NCBI RefSeq assembly: GCF_903969135.1
Contig: NZ_LR824569.1
Coordinates: 4,547,001-4,611,000, forward strand
DNA length: 64,000 nt
Origin: Chryseobacterium sp. JV274
GTDB taxonomy: Bacteria > Bacteroidota > Bacteroidia > Flavobacteriales > Weeksellaceae
Direction: 5' to 3'
The notes under the pieces are model-generated. The model saw nothing but the letters and a program-made list of their open reading frames with translations. It was not told the origin of the DNA and did no database searches. Position 1 is the stretch's first letter. The number at the start of each line of letters is the position of its first letter. This document shows positions 35,540-44,179 of this stretch, piece after piece. A program made the position numbers and the translations under genes.

Positions 35540-36654
35540 TGAATAAAAAGGTAAAAATGAAAAATATATTAATCGTACTCGGAATCATTCTGGGTATAGC
35601 AGTTTTTGCTGCAGGATCCGGGCTTTTTAAGAACACGAAGCCCAATGAAGTGGAAGTAAAAAAAGAAAATGAGAAAATTATGGATAGTAAAAACGTTAAA
35701 GAGATTTATTTTGCAGGGGGATGTTTCTGGGGAACAGAGCATTTTTTTCAACAGATTCGTGGAGTTGTAGGAACAGATGTAGGCTATGCCAACGGAAATA
35801 CCCAAAACCCTACTTATGAAGAGGTGGTAAGCCATACAACAGGTTTTGCTGAAACCGTGAAAGTGAAGTATGCCCCTGAGCAGGTAGATCTGAAACTGTT
35901 AATTGACCTTTATTTTAAAACCATTGACCCTACCAGCAAAGATCAGCAGGGAAATGACAGAGGAAACCAATACAGAACCGGAATCTATTTTACCAACAAA
36001 ACAGATGAAGCTATTGTAAAAGATGAAGTTCAGAAACTGGCGAAAAACTATAATAAACCTTTATTGGTAGAAACTATTCCATTGAAAAATTTCTACAGAG
36101 CAGAAGATTATCACCAGGATTATCTGGATAAAAATCCGGGCGGTTACTGCCACATTGAACCGGGACTTTTTGAAATGGCTAAAAAAGCCAATCCGCTTCC
36201 AAAGCCAGCCTACCAAAAACAGGATAAGAAAGTTTTAAAAGAAAAACTGACTGCCGAACAATATAATGTTACGCAGGAAAATGGTACAGAAAGACCTTTT
36301 CAGAATGAATACTGGAATGAAACCCGTGAAGGAATTTATGTAGATATTACCACAGGAGAACCTTTGTTTATTTCTACAGATAAGTTTGAGTCCGGCTGTG
36401 GATGGCCAAGTTTCTCAAAACCGATTACAAAGGCTTTGATTGATGAAAAAATGGATCGTACCCACGGAATGACCAGAGTGGAAGTAAGAAGTAAAACCGG
36501 TGATGCCCATTTAGGACATGTCTTTACAGATGGGCCACAGGATAAAGGAGGACTTCGCTACTGTATCAACAGTGCTTCGCTGAAATTTATTCCAAAAGCT
36601 GAAATGGAAAGTAAAGGATACGGAAAATATCTTCCGTTGTTAGATAAAAAGTAA
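35539..36654 (+). CDS. msrAB: Membrane-anchored fused methionine sulfoxide reductase MsrA-MsrB
   Basis: This 371-residue protein has an N-terminal membrane anchor (residues 8-28). An MsrA domain follows (catalytic Cys in [22 protein letters not shown]), then an MsrB domain (catalytic Cys in [18 protein letters not shown]). It repairs both methionine sulfoxide epimers, probably in the periplasm. The MsrB part lacks the two CxxC zinc pairs ([10 protein letters not shown] and RSKTGDAH in their place) but has Cys in SGCGWPSF as likely resolving residue. The start may also be ATG 35557. Confidence 0.93.
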   Translation: MNKKVKMKNILIVLGIILGIAVFAAGSGLFKNTKPNEVEVKKENEKIMDSKNVKEIYFAGGCFWGTEHFFQQIRGVVGTDVGYANGNTQNPTYEEVVSHTTGFAETVKVKYAPEQVDLKLLIDLYFKTIDPTSKDQQGNDRGNQYRTGIYFTNKTDEAIVKDEVQKLAKNYNKPLLVETIPLKNFYRAEDYHQDYLDKNPGGYCHIEPGLFEMAKKANPLPKPAYQKQDKKVLKEKLTAEQYNVTQENGTERPFQNEYWNETREGIYVDITTGEPLFISTDKFESGCGWPSFSKPITKALIDEKMDRTHGMTRVEVRSKTGDAHLGHVFTDGPQDKGGLRYCINSASLKFIPKAEMESKGYGKYLPLLDKK

Positions 36655-36663
36655 TGTGAAAGG

Positions 36664-36694
36664 AAGGCTGCCAGATGGCAGCCTTTTTATTTTT
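36664..36694 (+). terminator. Intrinsic terminator after msrAB
   Basis: AAGGCTGCC (36664-36672), loop AGAT, GGCAGCCTT (36677-36685), then T-rich sequence. Confidence 0.9.
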
Positions 36695-36697
36695 GAA

Positions 36698-37324
36698 TTA
36701 ATGATGTAATTGAAATCTTTCTTTGATGCTGAGCATAGAGATATTTAGAAATATTAGAAATCCGAAAATGATATAAAAAGATTGTTGGGGAACATAATTG
36801 ATAAAACTTTCAGGTTGTATTAAATTCAAGGTTTGCTTCTTTTTGTAATCGCTCATACCACCTACTGTTCCGCCACAAATAGGACGAATTTCTTTTTGCA
36901 GATCTTTATATTCATGAAGAGCAAAAAAATGCCCTGTCTTTTCCATATCGAGACAAAAGACTTCCTGCTTGGAAAGTGTCATCGCATCCATTAAAGCAAT
37001 AAAATCCTGATAACTATTATCATCATTGATGATAAATTCTATTCCGGATTCTTTCTCATTTCTTGCCTGAAGCTTTTTAAGTTCTGAGACATACAATTTT
37101 TGATTTTGCAGAGCCATATTAGGGGAGACAATTATCTTTTTATAATTCCAATTTCTGTAAGGCTCAAAAGTATTATTAAAAGTTCTATTGGGTCTGACTT
37201 TCGACGGAAGTCCAAGATCCATTACGCTATATGGTAGATGAACCCTCTGATTTCCAAAATACCAGAATAGAATAGGAATCAGTAGGGCACTGATCAATCC
37301 CGGAAAATAGTATATCTTTTTCAT
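36698..37324 (-). CDS. Membrane protein of unknown function
   Basis: This 208-residue protein has one helix at each end (about residues 6-23 and 181-199) and a soluble middle. The middle segment IEFIINDDNSYQDFIALMDAM resembles the periplasmic domain of ExbD/TolR proteins, but the C-terminal helix and the IRPICGGTVGGMSDYKKK segment are not part of that family. I do not assign a function. It stands alone. Confidence 0.55.
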   Translation of the reverse strand: MKKIYYFPGLISALLIPILFWYFGNQRVHLPYSVMDLGLPSKVRPNRTFNNTFEPYRNWNYKKIIVSPNMALQNQKLYVSELKKLQARNEKESGIEFIINDDNSYQDFIALMDAMTLSKQEVFCLDMEKTGHFFALHEYKDLQKEIRPICGGTVGGMSDYKKKQTLNLIQPESFINYVPQQSFYIIFGFLIFLNISMLSIKERFQLHH

Positions 37325-37449
37325 GGCTGGTTTTTGACAATACTGAATGAAAATATTAAGCCAAAAAAAGTGATCCGAAAACGAACCACTTAAAAAATAA
37401 TCTTTAAATATTTTTAATTATTCAATCTTTAAATTCTAAACATTAAGAT

Positions 37450-38295
37450 CTACCAATCCCTTTTTCTCAAAATCCAGTACGATCCAAATATGAATAGGAC
37501 AGACCAAACCAGACAAGCAATAAGGCTTTCTGTAGGGTAGTGGAATTCATATTTTACACCCATCATTTTGACCATATTTAATCTCATCATAGGATTAGGA
37601 ATAAGGCTGGACATACTTTCCAACGGCAAAAGATGCGTGATAAAAAAGTCATTCTGAAGAACTTCATTTCTCTGCGGCCCCTGCATTCCTCTTACTTTAG
37701 AGAAAACTTCAACAGCTGTTAAAATTCCTTCCCCAATCCAGAAGACAAAAAGGGCAAGAAATACAAACACCGATTTTCTCAGTAAAATGGAAAGAAACAT
37801 TAAGAAACAGAAGAACGTAAACAGTTTTACAAAGTAATTTCCAATGAAGAAGATCTCAGCAAAAACTTTTGCTGATTCTTTTGTATTTGAATATTGATAA
37901 CCAAGAAATATAGTGATACCCAATACAATCACCGTAGAAACAATGGTGAAAATACTTATCGTCAGCAGTTTTGAAGTGATAAATTCTTTTCTGCTCAATC
38001 CATCAATCGTATTCTGCTTGAACATTCTGTTGCTGAATTCCTGTGAAATAGAGAAGACAATAATCAGTCCCAGAAAAATTTTCAGTAAAGCGACAATCCA
38101 TGTGGTGAAGTTCCAGATTTCCGGAAAATTATAAATTCCCTGCTCTTTTAAATTAATGGTTCCTCCAAAAATATCAAAATCAACCAATCCGATGAAAAGC
38201 AAAGCAATAAGAATGGCGAAATAAAGTATCGTAAAAACCTTAAACGGCTTATAGTTCAGATTTTTGTAGTATTCCAGTTTTAATAATTTTATCAT
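37450..38295 (-). CDS. ABC-2 type transporter permease
   Basis: This 281-residue protein has about six predicted helices and begins with the KLLKLEYYKNLNYKPFKVF cytoplasmic segment common to ABC-2 permeases. The loop IVFSISQEFSNRMFKQNTIDGLSRKEF is typical of the family. It starts 2 bp after the ATPase gene and forms an exporter with it. The substrate is unknown. Confidence 0.88.
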   Translation of the reverse strand: MIKLLKLEYYKNLNYKPFKVFTILYFAILIALLFIGLVDFDIFGGTINLKEQGIYNFPEIWNFTTWIVALLKIFLGLIIVFSISQEFSNRMFKQNTIDGLSRKEFITSKLLTISIFTIVSTVIVLGITIFLGYQYSNTKESAKVFAEIFFIGNYFVKLFTFFCFLMFLSILLRKSVFVFLALFVFWIGEGILTAVEVFSKVRGMQGPQRNEVLQNDFFITHLLPLESMSSLIPNPMMRLNMVKMMGVKYEFHYPTESLIACLVWSVLFIFGSYWILRKRDW

Positions 38296-38297
38296 GA

Positions 38298-39200
38298 CTA
38301 ATTGGTGTTTTTTACAAGTTCAAGGAATTGTGATTCAAGAGATAGTTTTTTCTTGGCCAAATGAGATAAGAAAATCCCTTTTTCCGCCAGCTTCTGATTC
38401 AGTGCTGAAGCTGAAATTGACACATCATCACGGATCTGGGCTTTAATATAATCCCTGTCCTGATTGACGAAGCTAAACCACGGTAATTCGTTCAATGTAT
38501 TGAAAAGTAATATGTTATTATCAGCTTTCAGTTCAAAATATCCGTTGTTGGAAGTCATTTCATCTACTCTTCCACAGTAGATGGAGTTTCCTTCTTTCAA
38601 TACAATGACATGGCTGCAGATTTTTTCAATTTCATCCAAAAGGTGGCTGGCAATAATAATCGTGATTCCCTGCTTGGCAATATCGCTGATGATCTCTCTG
38701 ATCTGAATAATTCCTTCCGGATCCAGTCCGTTGGTCGGTTCATCCAATATCATTACTTCAGGGTTGTTCAGCATAGCTGAAGCGATGGCAAGACGTTGTT
38801 TCATTCCCAGAGAAAAGGTTTTGAAGGTATCTTTTCTTCTTTCATACAGATTCACGGTTTTCAAAACTTCATCAATCCTTGAATAGGGAGCATTTTTAAT
38901 TTCTGCTACAATTTTAAGATTGGTTTCTGCACTTAGATAAGGATAAAAGTTGGGCTGTTCGATAATCGCTCCTATCTTTTTTAAAGTTTCTGGATTTGTT
39001 CCTTTTTTACCGAACCAGAACCAGTCTCCGCTGGTAGGATTGATGGTGGAAAGCAGCATTCCGAAAGTGGTGGATTTTCCACTTCCATTGGGACCCAAAA
39101 GCCCATACACGTTTCCTTTTTCAACATCAAAAGAAATATTGTTGACGACAACTCTTTTGAATTTCTTTGTCAAATTTTTTACTGATAAAATCTTTTCCAT
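38298..39200 (-). CDS. ABC transporter ATP-binding protein
   Basis: This 300-residue protein contains Walker A GPNGSGKST, the Q-loop, signature FSLGMKQRLAIA, Walker B VMILDEPTNGLDPEG and the switch His in IIIASHLLDEIE. ATG 39200 is chosen because the domain begins MEKILSVKNLTKKF; the longer upstream frame reads AT-rich intergenic DNA. A C-terminal extension of about 80 residues is usual in this BcrA-like group. Confidence 0.93.
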   Translation of the reverse strand: MEKILSVKNLTKKFKRVVVNNISFDVEKGNVYGLLGPNGSGKSTTFGMLLSTINPTSGDWFWFGKKGTNPETLKKIGAIIEQPNFYPYLSAETNLKIVAEIKNAPYSRIDEVLKTVNLYERRKDTFKTFSLGMKQRLAIASAMLNNPEVMILDEPTNGLDPEGIIQIREIISDIAKQGITIIIASHLLDEIEKICSHVIVLKEGNSIYCGRVDEMTSNNGYFELKADNNILLFNTLNELPWFSFVNQDRDYIKAQIRDDVSISASALNQKLAEKGIFLSHLAKKKLSLESQFLELVKNTN

Positions 39201-39289
39201 GTAATTTGTTTTACATAGTAGTAGTCTATATAAATTAGATAATGTTACAGAATTATCATAAATCAATGTCAATTTATTTGTAAATACAT

Positions 39290-39297
39290 TAAATTTG
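39290..39297 (+). promoter_or_regulatory. -7 promoter element (TAAATTTG) of the AAA ATPase gene
   Basis: TAAATTTG lies 19 nt before the ATG at 39317. Confidence 0.45.
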
Positions 39298-39316
39298 ATA
39301 GAATTAATCAATACTT

Positions 39317-40672
39317 ATGAAGCTAATTGAACTGGCAGAAGAACTGAATGTTTCTGCAGAAGCCATAAAACAGTTTATACAGGATTTCGATCTTGAATTG
39401 GTAGACTGTGTCAGTACGAATTTTGAAGTAAAAGAAGATTTTGAAAAATTTGCCCGCGAAAACGTAGACTTTTTAAGATTATACGAAAAAGATCTGGACA
39501 AAAATAAAACGCTGGAGCAGATTGCCAAAGTTATCAATCAGCCTAAAGACAAGGTAGAAAAGGTGATTAAAGATAACAACCTCAATATTTTTGATAATGG
39601 TTTTTTCAAATCTTCCATATCAAGTTATGGAATTGATAACAAATTAGGCGGAAACTATAAGTTTGTCTATGATTATTTCGGAAGTAAAACCAGCCTTCAG
39701 CAAAGAGATTTCATAGGATACAGAGATCTGTTTTTTTATACATCTACTGTTCTGGAACCCTTCCTGAACCCACAGCAGATCAAAGATTGGGGGATCAACA
39801 AGCCTGCAGGAATTATTTTGTATGGCCCTCCGGGAAGCGGTAAGATATTTTGGGCGAATAAGATTGCTGAAATTATTGGCTATCAGTTTAAAGAAGTCAA
39901 AAAACACTATTTGGGAACTTCGCTGATTGACGGAAATGAAATCAACTTCAGTGATTTTCTATTAAATATGATGAAGGAAAACAAAATGCTGCTCTTTATG
40001 GATGATTTTGATGAAATTATGATGCAGAGAAGAGCAGAAACAGATGTTGCTTCCTGTAATCTTGAAGCTCAGGAGCTTATCCTTCATTATATCGGAAAAT
40101 TTGAAAAAGAAGGTGTTCTGATGGTGGGTTCTGCCAATTCAGTTTCAGAAATTGACGAAGAAATTCTTGCTCCGGGAAGATTTGATGTTATGATCCCGAT
40201 TTTTCCTCCCAATGCTTCAGAACGATCAGAAATCATTTTATATGCCATGACCAGAGGATTGGAAGAAGATTCTTTGCTTTATAAAATACTTAAAAACAAC
40301 AAAGCAGATAAAATCCCTTTCTGGCATGAAATATCTTCAAAGATGAAAGCCTTCAGCAATACGATGCTGATAGATTTTACCCAAAGTTTAAAGAAAAGAA
40401 TTAAAAATCTTTATCAAAGAACCAGAAATGAGAAGCTGAAAATTGATCAGAATCTTTTGAGTGGAGCGTTAAGGGATGCAGGTTCCAAGCTTACTGAAGA
40501 ATATCTTGATCAGGTGGCCCGGTTCTTAGCCGATGCCATTATCAATAATTTTGATGATTTTAAATTTAGGATTCAGGCATTGAAGAGCGAACTGGAAACC
40601 TACAGAGTTGTTGAAGAGCCACAAAGAGCTATCGGATTTCAGCATAATGACGAGGAAAAAGACAAAGGGTAA
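39317..40672 (+). CDS. AAA ATPase with IF2-N-like N-terminus and altered Walker motifs
   Basis: This 451-residue cytosolic protein begins with two short helical segments (residues 1-30, MKLIELAEELNVSAEAIKQF, and 65-90, LEQIAKVINQPKDKVEKVI) that resemble the IF2 N-terminal fold. A single AAA domain follows (about 130-340). Walker A is GPPGSGKI, with Ile177 replacing the usual Thr/Ser after Lys176. Walker B is LLFMDDFDE, with Asp230 where Glu is expected. The APGRFD sensor/Arg-finger segment is kept. A helical C-terminus follows. No partner is evident. It could be a weak ATPase or an ATP-binding scaffold. Confidence 0.8.
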   Translation: MKLIELAEELNVSAEAIKQFIQDFDLELVDCVSTNFEVKEDFEKFARENVDFLRLYEKDLDKNKTLEQIAKVINQPKDKVEKVIKDNNLNIFDNGFFKSSISSYGIDNKLGGNYKFVYDYFGSKTSLQQRDFIGYRDLFFYTSTVLEPFLNPQQIKDWGINKPAGIILYGPPGSGKIFWANKIAEIIGYQFKEVKKHYLGTSLIDGNEINFSDFLLNMMKENKMLLFMDDFDEIMMQRRAETDVASCNLEAQELILHYIGKFEKEGVLMVGSANSVSEIDEEILAPGRFDVMIPIFPPNASERSEIILYAMTRGLEEDSLLYKILKNNKADKIPFWHEISSKMKAFSNTMLIDFTQSLKKRIKNLYQRTRNEKLKIDQNLLSGALRDAGSKLTEEYLDQVARFLADAIINNFDDFKFRIQALKSELETYRVVEEPQRAIGFQHNDEEKDKG

Positions 40673-40675
40673 GGG

Positions 40676-40735
40676 AATTCAAAGTTTAAGGTTCAAGGTT
40701 TAGAGTTTAAAGTTTTGCATTCATAAATATATTTT
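40676..40735. repeat. Low-complexity intergenic repeat (GTTCAAGGTTTAGAG type)
   Basis: Units such as AAGTTTAAGGTTCAAGG repeat with variation. An inverted relative of the same text lies at 41890-41940, on the other side of the FAD oxidoreductase gene. Confidence 0.4.
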
Positions 40736-40763
40736 ACATTTTACAAAAAATTACTCATCACTC

Positions 40764-41870
40764 ATGAACAGCATCTGGGAACTGGACACTTTCTACAGGA
40801 AAAGAGATATCATTATCATTGGTTCCGGGTTTTCCGGGCTCTGGACAGCTATATCCATTAAGGAGAAGTATCCTGAAAAATCTGTTCTTATCATTGAACG
40901 GAATGCTATTCCACTGGGTGCTTCAACGAGGAATGCCGGGTTTGCCTGTTTCGGAAGCTTTACCGAAGTCATTGCAGATTCACAGAAAATGGGTTGGGAA
41001 AAAACTCTGGAGCTTGTTAAAATGAGATTTGAGGGTCTTCAGAAAATTCAACATTATTTCAAAAATGATGAAATTGATTTTGAACGTAATGGAGGCTATG
41101 AAGTTTTAAATAGCGAAGAACCTTTATCCCATATGGATTCCATCAATGAAAAGCTGAAAGTAATAACTGGTCTGGATCAAACATATAGTCTGAAACAGGA
41201 TAAAATACAGCAATTCGGGTTGGGGAAATCTGCATTTCTGATTGAAAATCCTTGTGAAGGAAGTCTGCATTCGGGAAAGCTGTTGCAGAAGCTTTTGGAA
41301 AAATGTCATGAGCTGAAGGTAGAATTCTTATTCGGAAAAGAGGTTGAAAATATTGAAGAAAGACCCCTTGAGGTTGAGATTCGTCTTTCCGGTGATATTT
41401 CTGTAAAAGCAGATAAAATGATCTATTGCACCAATGCATTCACCTCCAGATTCCTGGGAAAAGAAAATATCATTCCAGCCCGTGGACAAATTCTTCTGAC
41501 AGAGCCCATAGAAAGATTGAAGTTGAAAGGAACTTTTCACTATGATGAAGGGTATTATTATTTCAGGAATGTAGGAAACCGGGTTCTGTTGGGTGGTGGA
41601 AGAAATCAGGATTTTAAGACAGAAGAAACAACGGCTTTTGAAACGACAGAATTTCTGCAAAATCATTTGGAAAACTTTTTAAAAGAAGTCATACTTCCTT
41701 ATACAGATTTTAAAATAGCACTTCGCTGGTCAGGAATCATGGCCATGGGTTCGGAAAAGACTCCTATTGTAAAACAGCTTTCAGAAAGACAGTTTTGTGC
41801 AGTAAGACTTTCAGGAATGGGAGTTGCCCTGGCTCCTAAGATTGGTGAGATAATGGCTGATATTATTTAA
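40764..41870 (+). CDS. FAD-dependent oxidoreductase (DAO family)
   Basis: This 368-residue protein has the FAD dinucleotide-binding motif IIIIGSGFSGLW near residue 17, STRNAGFACFGS, and a C-terminal GGGRNQDF and SGIMAMGSEKTPIV typical of glycine/D-amino-acid oxidase-like enzymes. The substrate cannot be inferred. It is flanked on both sides by low-complexity repeats in opposite orientation. Confidence 0.87.
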   Translation: MNSIWELDTFYRKRDIIIIGSGFSGLWTAISIKEKYPEKSVLIIERNAIPLGASTRNAGFACFGSFTEVIADSQKMGWEKTLELVKMRFEGLQKIQHYFKNDEIDFERNGGYEVLNSEEPLSHMDSINEKLKVITGLDQTYSLKQDKIQQFGLGKSAFLIENPCEGSLHSGKLLQKLLEKCHELKVEFLFGKEVENIEERPLEVEIRLSGDISVKADKMIYCTNAFTSRFLGKENIIPARGQILLTEPIERLKLKGTFHYDEGYYYFRNVGNRVLLGGGRNQDFKTEETTAFETTEFLQNHLENFLKEVILPYTDFKIALRWSGIMAMGSEKTPIVKQLSERQFCAVRLSGMGVALAPKIGEIMADII

Positions 41871-41959
41871 AATAAAGAGGTGTATCAATCTCCAATCCGA
41901 ACTCAAAACTTGAAACCCGGAACTTTAAACTCAAAACGCTCCACTCTAAAAGAATTCCT

Positions 41960-41967
41960 TATTTTTG
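41960..41967 (+). promoter_or_regulatory. -7 promoter element (TATTTTTG) of prfB
   Basis: TATTTTTG lies 15 nt before the GTG at 41983. It overlaps the alternative TTG at 41965, which argues against that start. Confidence 0.5.
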
Positions 41968-41982
41968 CAAAAAGAAAAATTC

Positions 41983-43095
41983 GTGATTAACAACGACCAG
42001 ATAAAAGAAGTTCAATCCAGGATTGAAGACTTACACAGATACCTTCAGATTGAAAAAAAGAAGATAGAAATTGCCAATGATGATGAGAAAACAGCAGCAC
42101 CTGAATTTTGGGACAACCCGAAAACTGCTGAAGCATTCTTAAAGCAGCTTCGTTCCAAGAAAAAATGGGTGGAAGGTTATGATGAAATTCAGACACAGTT
42201 TGAAGATATACAGGTCTTAGTGGATTTTGCTAAGGAAGATCCGGATTCTGAAAAGGAACTGGATGAGACATTTCCGCAATTGGTTGAAAAAATTGAGGAC
42301 CTTGAATTCAAAAATATGCTTTCCAACGAAGGGGATGAGCTTTCTGCTGTTCTTCAGATCACAGCTGGAGCTGGAGGTACAGAAAGCTGCGACTGGGCAG
42401 CTATGCTGATGAGAATGTATACGATGTGGGCAGAAAAACAAGGATATAAAATCCGTGAGCTGAACTTTCAGGAGGGTGATGTAGCCGGTGTGAAGACGGT
42501 TACCCTGGAAATTGAAGGAGAATTTGCTTTTGGATATTTAAGAGGTGAAAATGGAGTACACCGTTTGGTAAGAATTTCGCCCTTTGACAGTAATGCGAAA
42601 CGTCATACCAGCTTTGTTTCCGTATATGTTTATCCTTTAGTAGATGATACGATCGAAATTAATATTAACCCTGCCGATATATCTTTTGAAACGATGAGGT
42701 CTTCCGGAGCAGGAGGGCAGAACGTAAACAAGGTAGAAACCGCTGTACGTCTTCGTCACGCACCAACCGGAATTATCATTGAAAACTCAGAATCCCGTTC
42801 CCAGCTTCAGAATAAAGAAAAAGCCATGCAGCTCCTTCGTTCAAGACTCTATGAGATGGAATTGGAAGAGCGTATGAAGGCAAGAAATGAGATAGAAGCC
42901 AACAAAATGAAAATCGAGTGGGGAAGCCAGATCCGAAATTACGTAATGCATCCTTACAAACTCGTGAAAGATGTACGCTCAGGTCATGAAACTTCAGATG
43001 TGGATGCCGTAATGAATGGGAATCTTACCCCATTCTTAAAAGCATTTCTAATGGCCGATGGGACGGCCGTTTCAGATGATGACCTCGACTTATAA
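41983..43095 (+). CDS. prfB: Peptide chain release factor 2 without programmed frameshift
   Basis: This 370-residue factor releases peptides at UGA and UAA. The class-I GGQ motif is in [17 protein letters not shown]. The recognition loop falls in the segment around [19 protein letters not shown], containing the SPF tripeptide of RF2. The frame is continuous from GTG 41983. At the point of the usual frameshift (after HRYL) the sequence is CTTCAG, not CTTTGAC. GTG is chosen because the promoter element overlaps the only upstream in-frame alternative. Confidence 0.94.
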   Translation: MINNDQIKEVQSRIEDLHRYLQIEKKKIEIANDDEKTAAPEFWDNPKTAEAFLKQLRSKKKWVEGYDEIQTQFEDIQVLVDFAKEDPDSEKELDETFPQLVEKIEDLEFKNMLSNEGDELSAVLQITAGAGGTESCDWAAMLMRMYTMWAEKQGYKIRELNFQEGDVAGVKTVTLEIEGEFAFGYLRGENGVHRLVRISPFDSNAKRHTSFVSVYVYPLVDDTIEININPADISFETMRSSGAGGQNVNKVETAVRLRHAPTGIIIENSESRSQLQNKEKAMQLLRSRLYEMELEERMKARNEIEANKMKIEWGSQIRNYVMHPYKLVKDVRSGHETSDVDAVMNGNLTPFLKAFLMADGTAVSDDDLDL

Positions 43096-43157
43096 AAATC
43101 ATGTCTGAATTTTAGTTAAAATCTTATAATTAATTTTTGTTTCAGACATTTTAGACC

Positions 43158-43165
43158 TATTTTTG
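43158..43165 (+). promoter_or_regulatory. Promoter of the DedA gene (TTTG/TATTTTTG)
   Basis: TTTG at 43136-43139 and TATTTTTG at 43158-43165 are 18 nt apart, 16 nt before the ATG. Confidence 0.6.
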
Positions 43166-43181
43166 TTGTTCATCGATATTT

Positions 43182-43880
43182 ATGGAAGATTTCAATAGCT
43201 GGAAGGATTTATTAAACCCGGAGTTTTATATTAAAATGGGAGGGTTTTGGCTTATTTTGTTTATTGTATTTGCTGAAACAGGACTTTTTGTAGGGTTTTT
43301 CCTGCCAGGAGATTCACTTTTGTTCGTTTCAGGGATTTATGCCGTTGAAATCATCAAAGAGACTTTTGGCTCTACGGGCAGTGATTTCTTAGATACTACA
43401 TTATTGGCTTCAGGAGTAGCTCTTGCTGCTATTATTGGAAATGAGGTAGGATATTATTTTGGAAGGAAGGCAGGACCAGCTTTATATAAAAGACCGGATT
43501 CAATGCTTTTCAAGAAAAAATACCTTTACCAGGCTCATGATTTCTTTGAAAAACATGGGGCACTAGCAATTATTATGGCTAGATTCTTACCTGTCGTAAG
43601 AACTTTTACCCCAATTGTAGCAGGGATTGTAAAGATGGACAAAAAGGAATTTTTAAGAGATAATGTTATTGGTGCCGTGTTATGGTCATTTATTTTGATC
43701 TTTGCCGGACATTATCTGGATAAACTTTTTATGGAACAGTTTGGAATCAACTTAAAAGAAAAACTTGAATATATCATCATCGTAATTGTATTGGTAACAA
43801 CACTTCCGGTAATCTTCAAGTTTGTTTTCGGAAAAAAAGAAGATCTTTCTAAAAAATACGAGGACCAGGACTTTAAATAA
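43182..43880 (+). CDS. DedA/VTT-family membrane protein
   Basis: This 232-residue protein has several helices and the family motifs FVGFFLPGDSLLFVSG, GNEVGYYFGRKAG, ARFLPVVRTFTPIVAG and the second re-entrant region. DedA proteins are linked to lipid-carrier recycling and membrane homeostasis. The length is standard. It has its own promoter and terminator. Confidence 0.93.
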   Translation: MEDFNSWKDLLNPEFYIKMGGFWLILFIVFAETGLFVGFFLPGDSLLFVSGIYAVEIIKETFGSTGSDFLDTTLLASGVALAAIIGNEVGYYFGRKAGPALYKRPDSMLFKKKYLYQAHDFFEKHGALAIIMARFLPVVRTFTPIVAGIVKMDKKEFLRDNVIGAVLWSFILIFAGHYLDKLFMEQFGINLKEKLEYIIIVIVLVTTLPVIFKFVFGKKEDLSKKYEDQDFK

Positions 43881-43904
43881 TAAATAATTCAATCAAAAAA
43901 TATC

Positions 43905-43933
43905 AAGCCATCTCAGAAATGAGGTGGCTTTTA
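43905..43933 (+). terminator. Intrinsic terminator after the DedA gene
   Basis: AAGCCATCTCA (43905-43915), loop GAAA, TGAGGTGGCTT (43920-43930), one G-U pair, then TTT. Confidence 0.8.
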
Positions 43934-43958
43934 TGTATCTAGTAATGTTTTTTTAACA

Positions 43959-44059
43959 CGCAAAGCTCACAATGTTATTATCATGCTCTGCTACTTTTCG
44001 CTCGTAAGGGCGTTTCACTTAGCTAAGTAATCTGCCTCGCTGAACGAAGCGTCTTTGCG
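43959..44059. repeat. Intergenic element bounded by CGCAAAG / CTTTGCG
   Basis: The 299-bp gap has no gene. CGCAAAG at 43959-43965 and CTTTGCG at 44053-44059 are inverted ends around about 87 bp. GACGC-type words near the right end also occur in the element at 30081-30237. A further partial copy (AGCGTCTTTG) follows near 44100. Confidence 0.4.
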
Positions 44060-44179
44060 AACAATAAAATAATGAGCTTCAAGATTCCTTTGCATTCATA
44101 GCGTCTTTGTTAAATACATCTACTATTCAAAGATTAATTTTTTGTACTGGGTATTTAAAGATTCTTTGCATTAAAGAGA

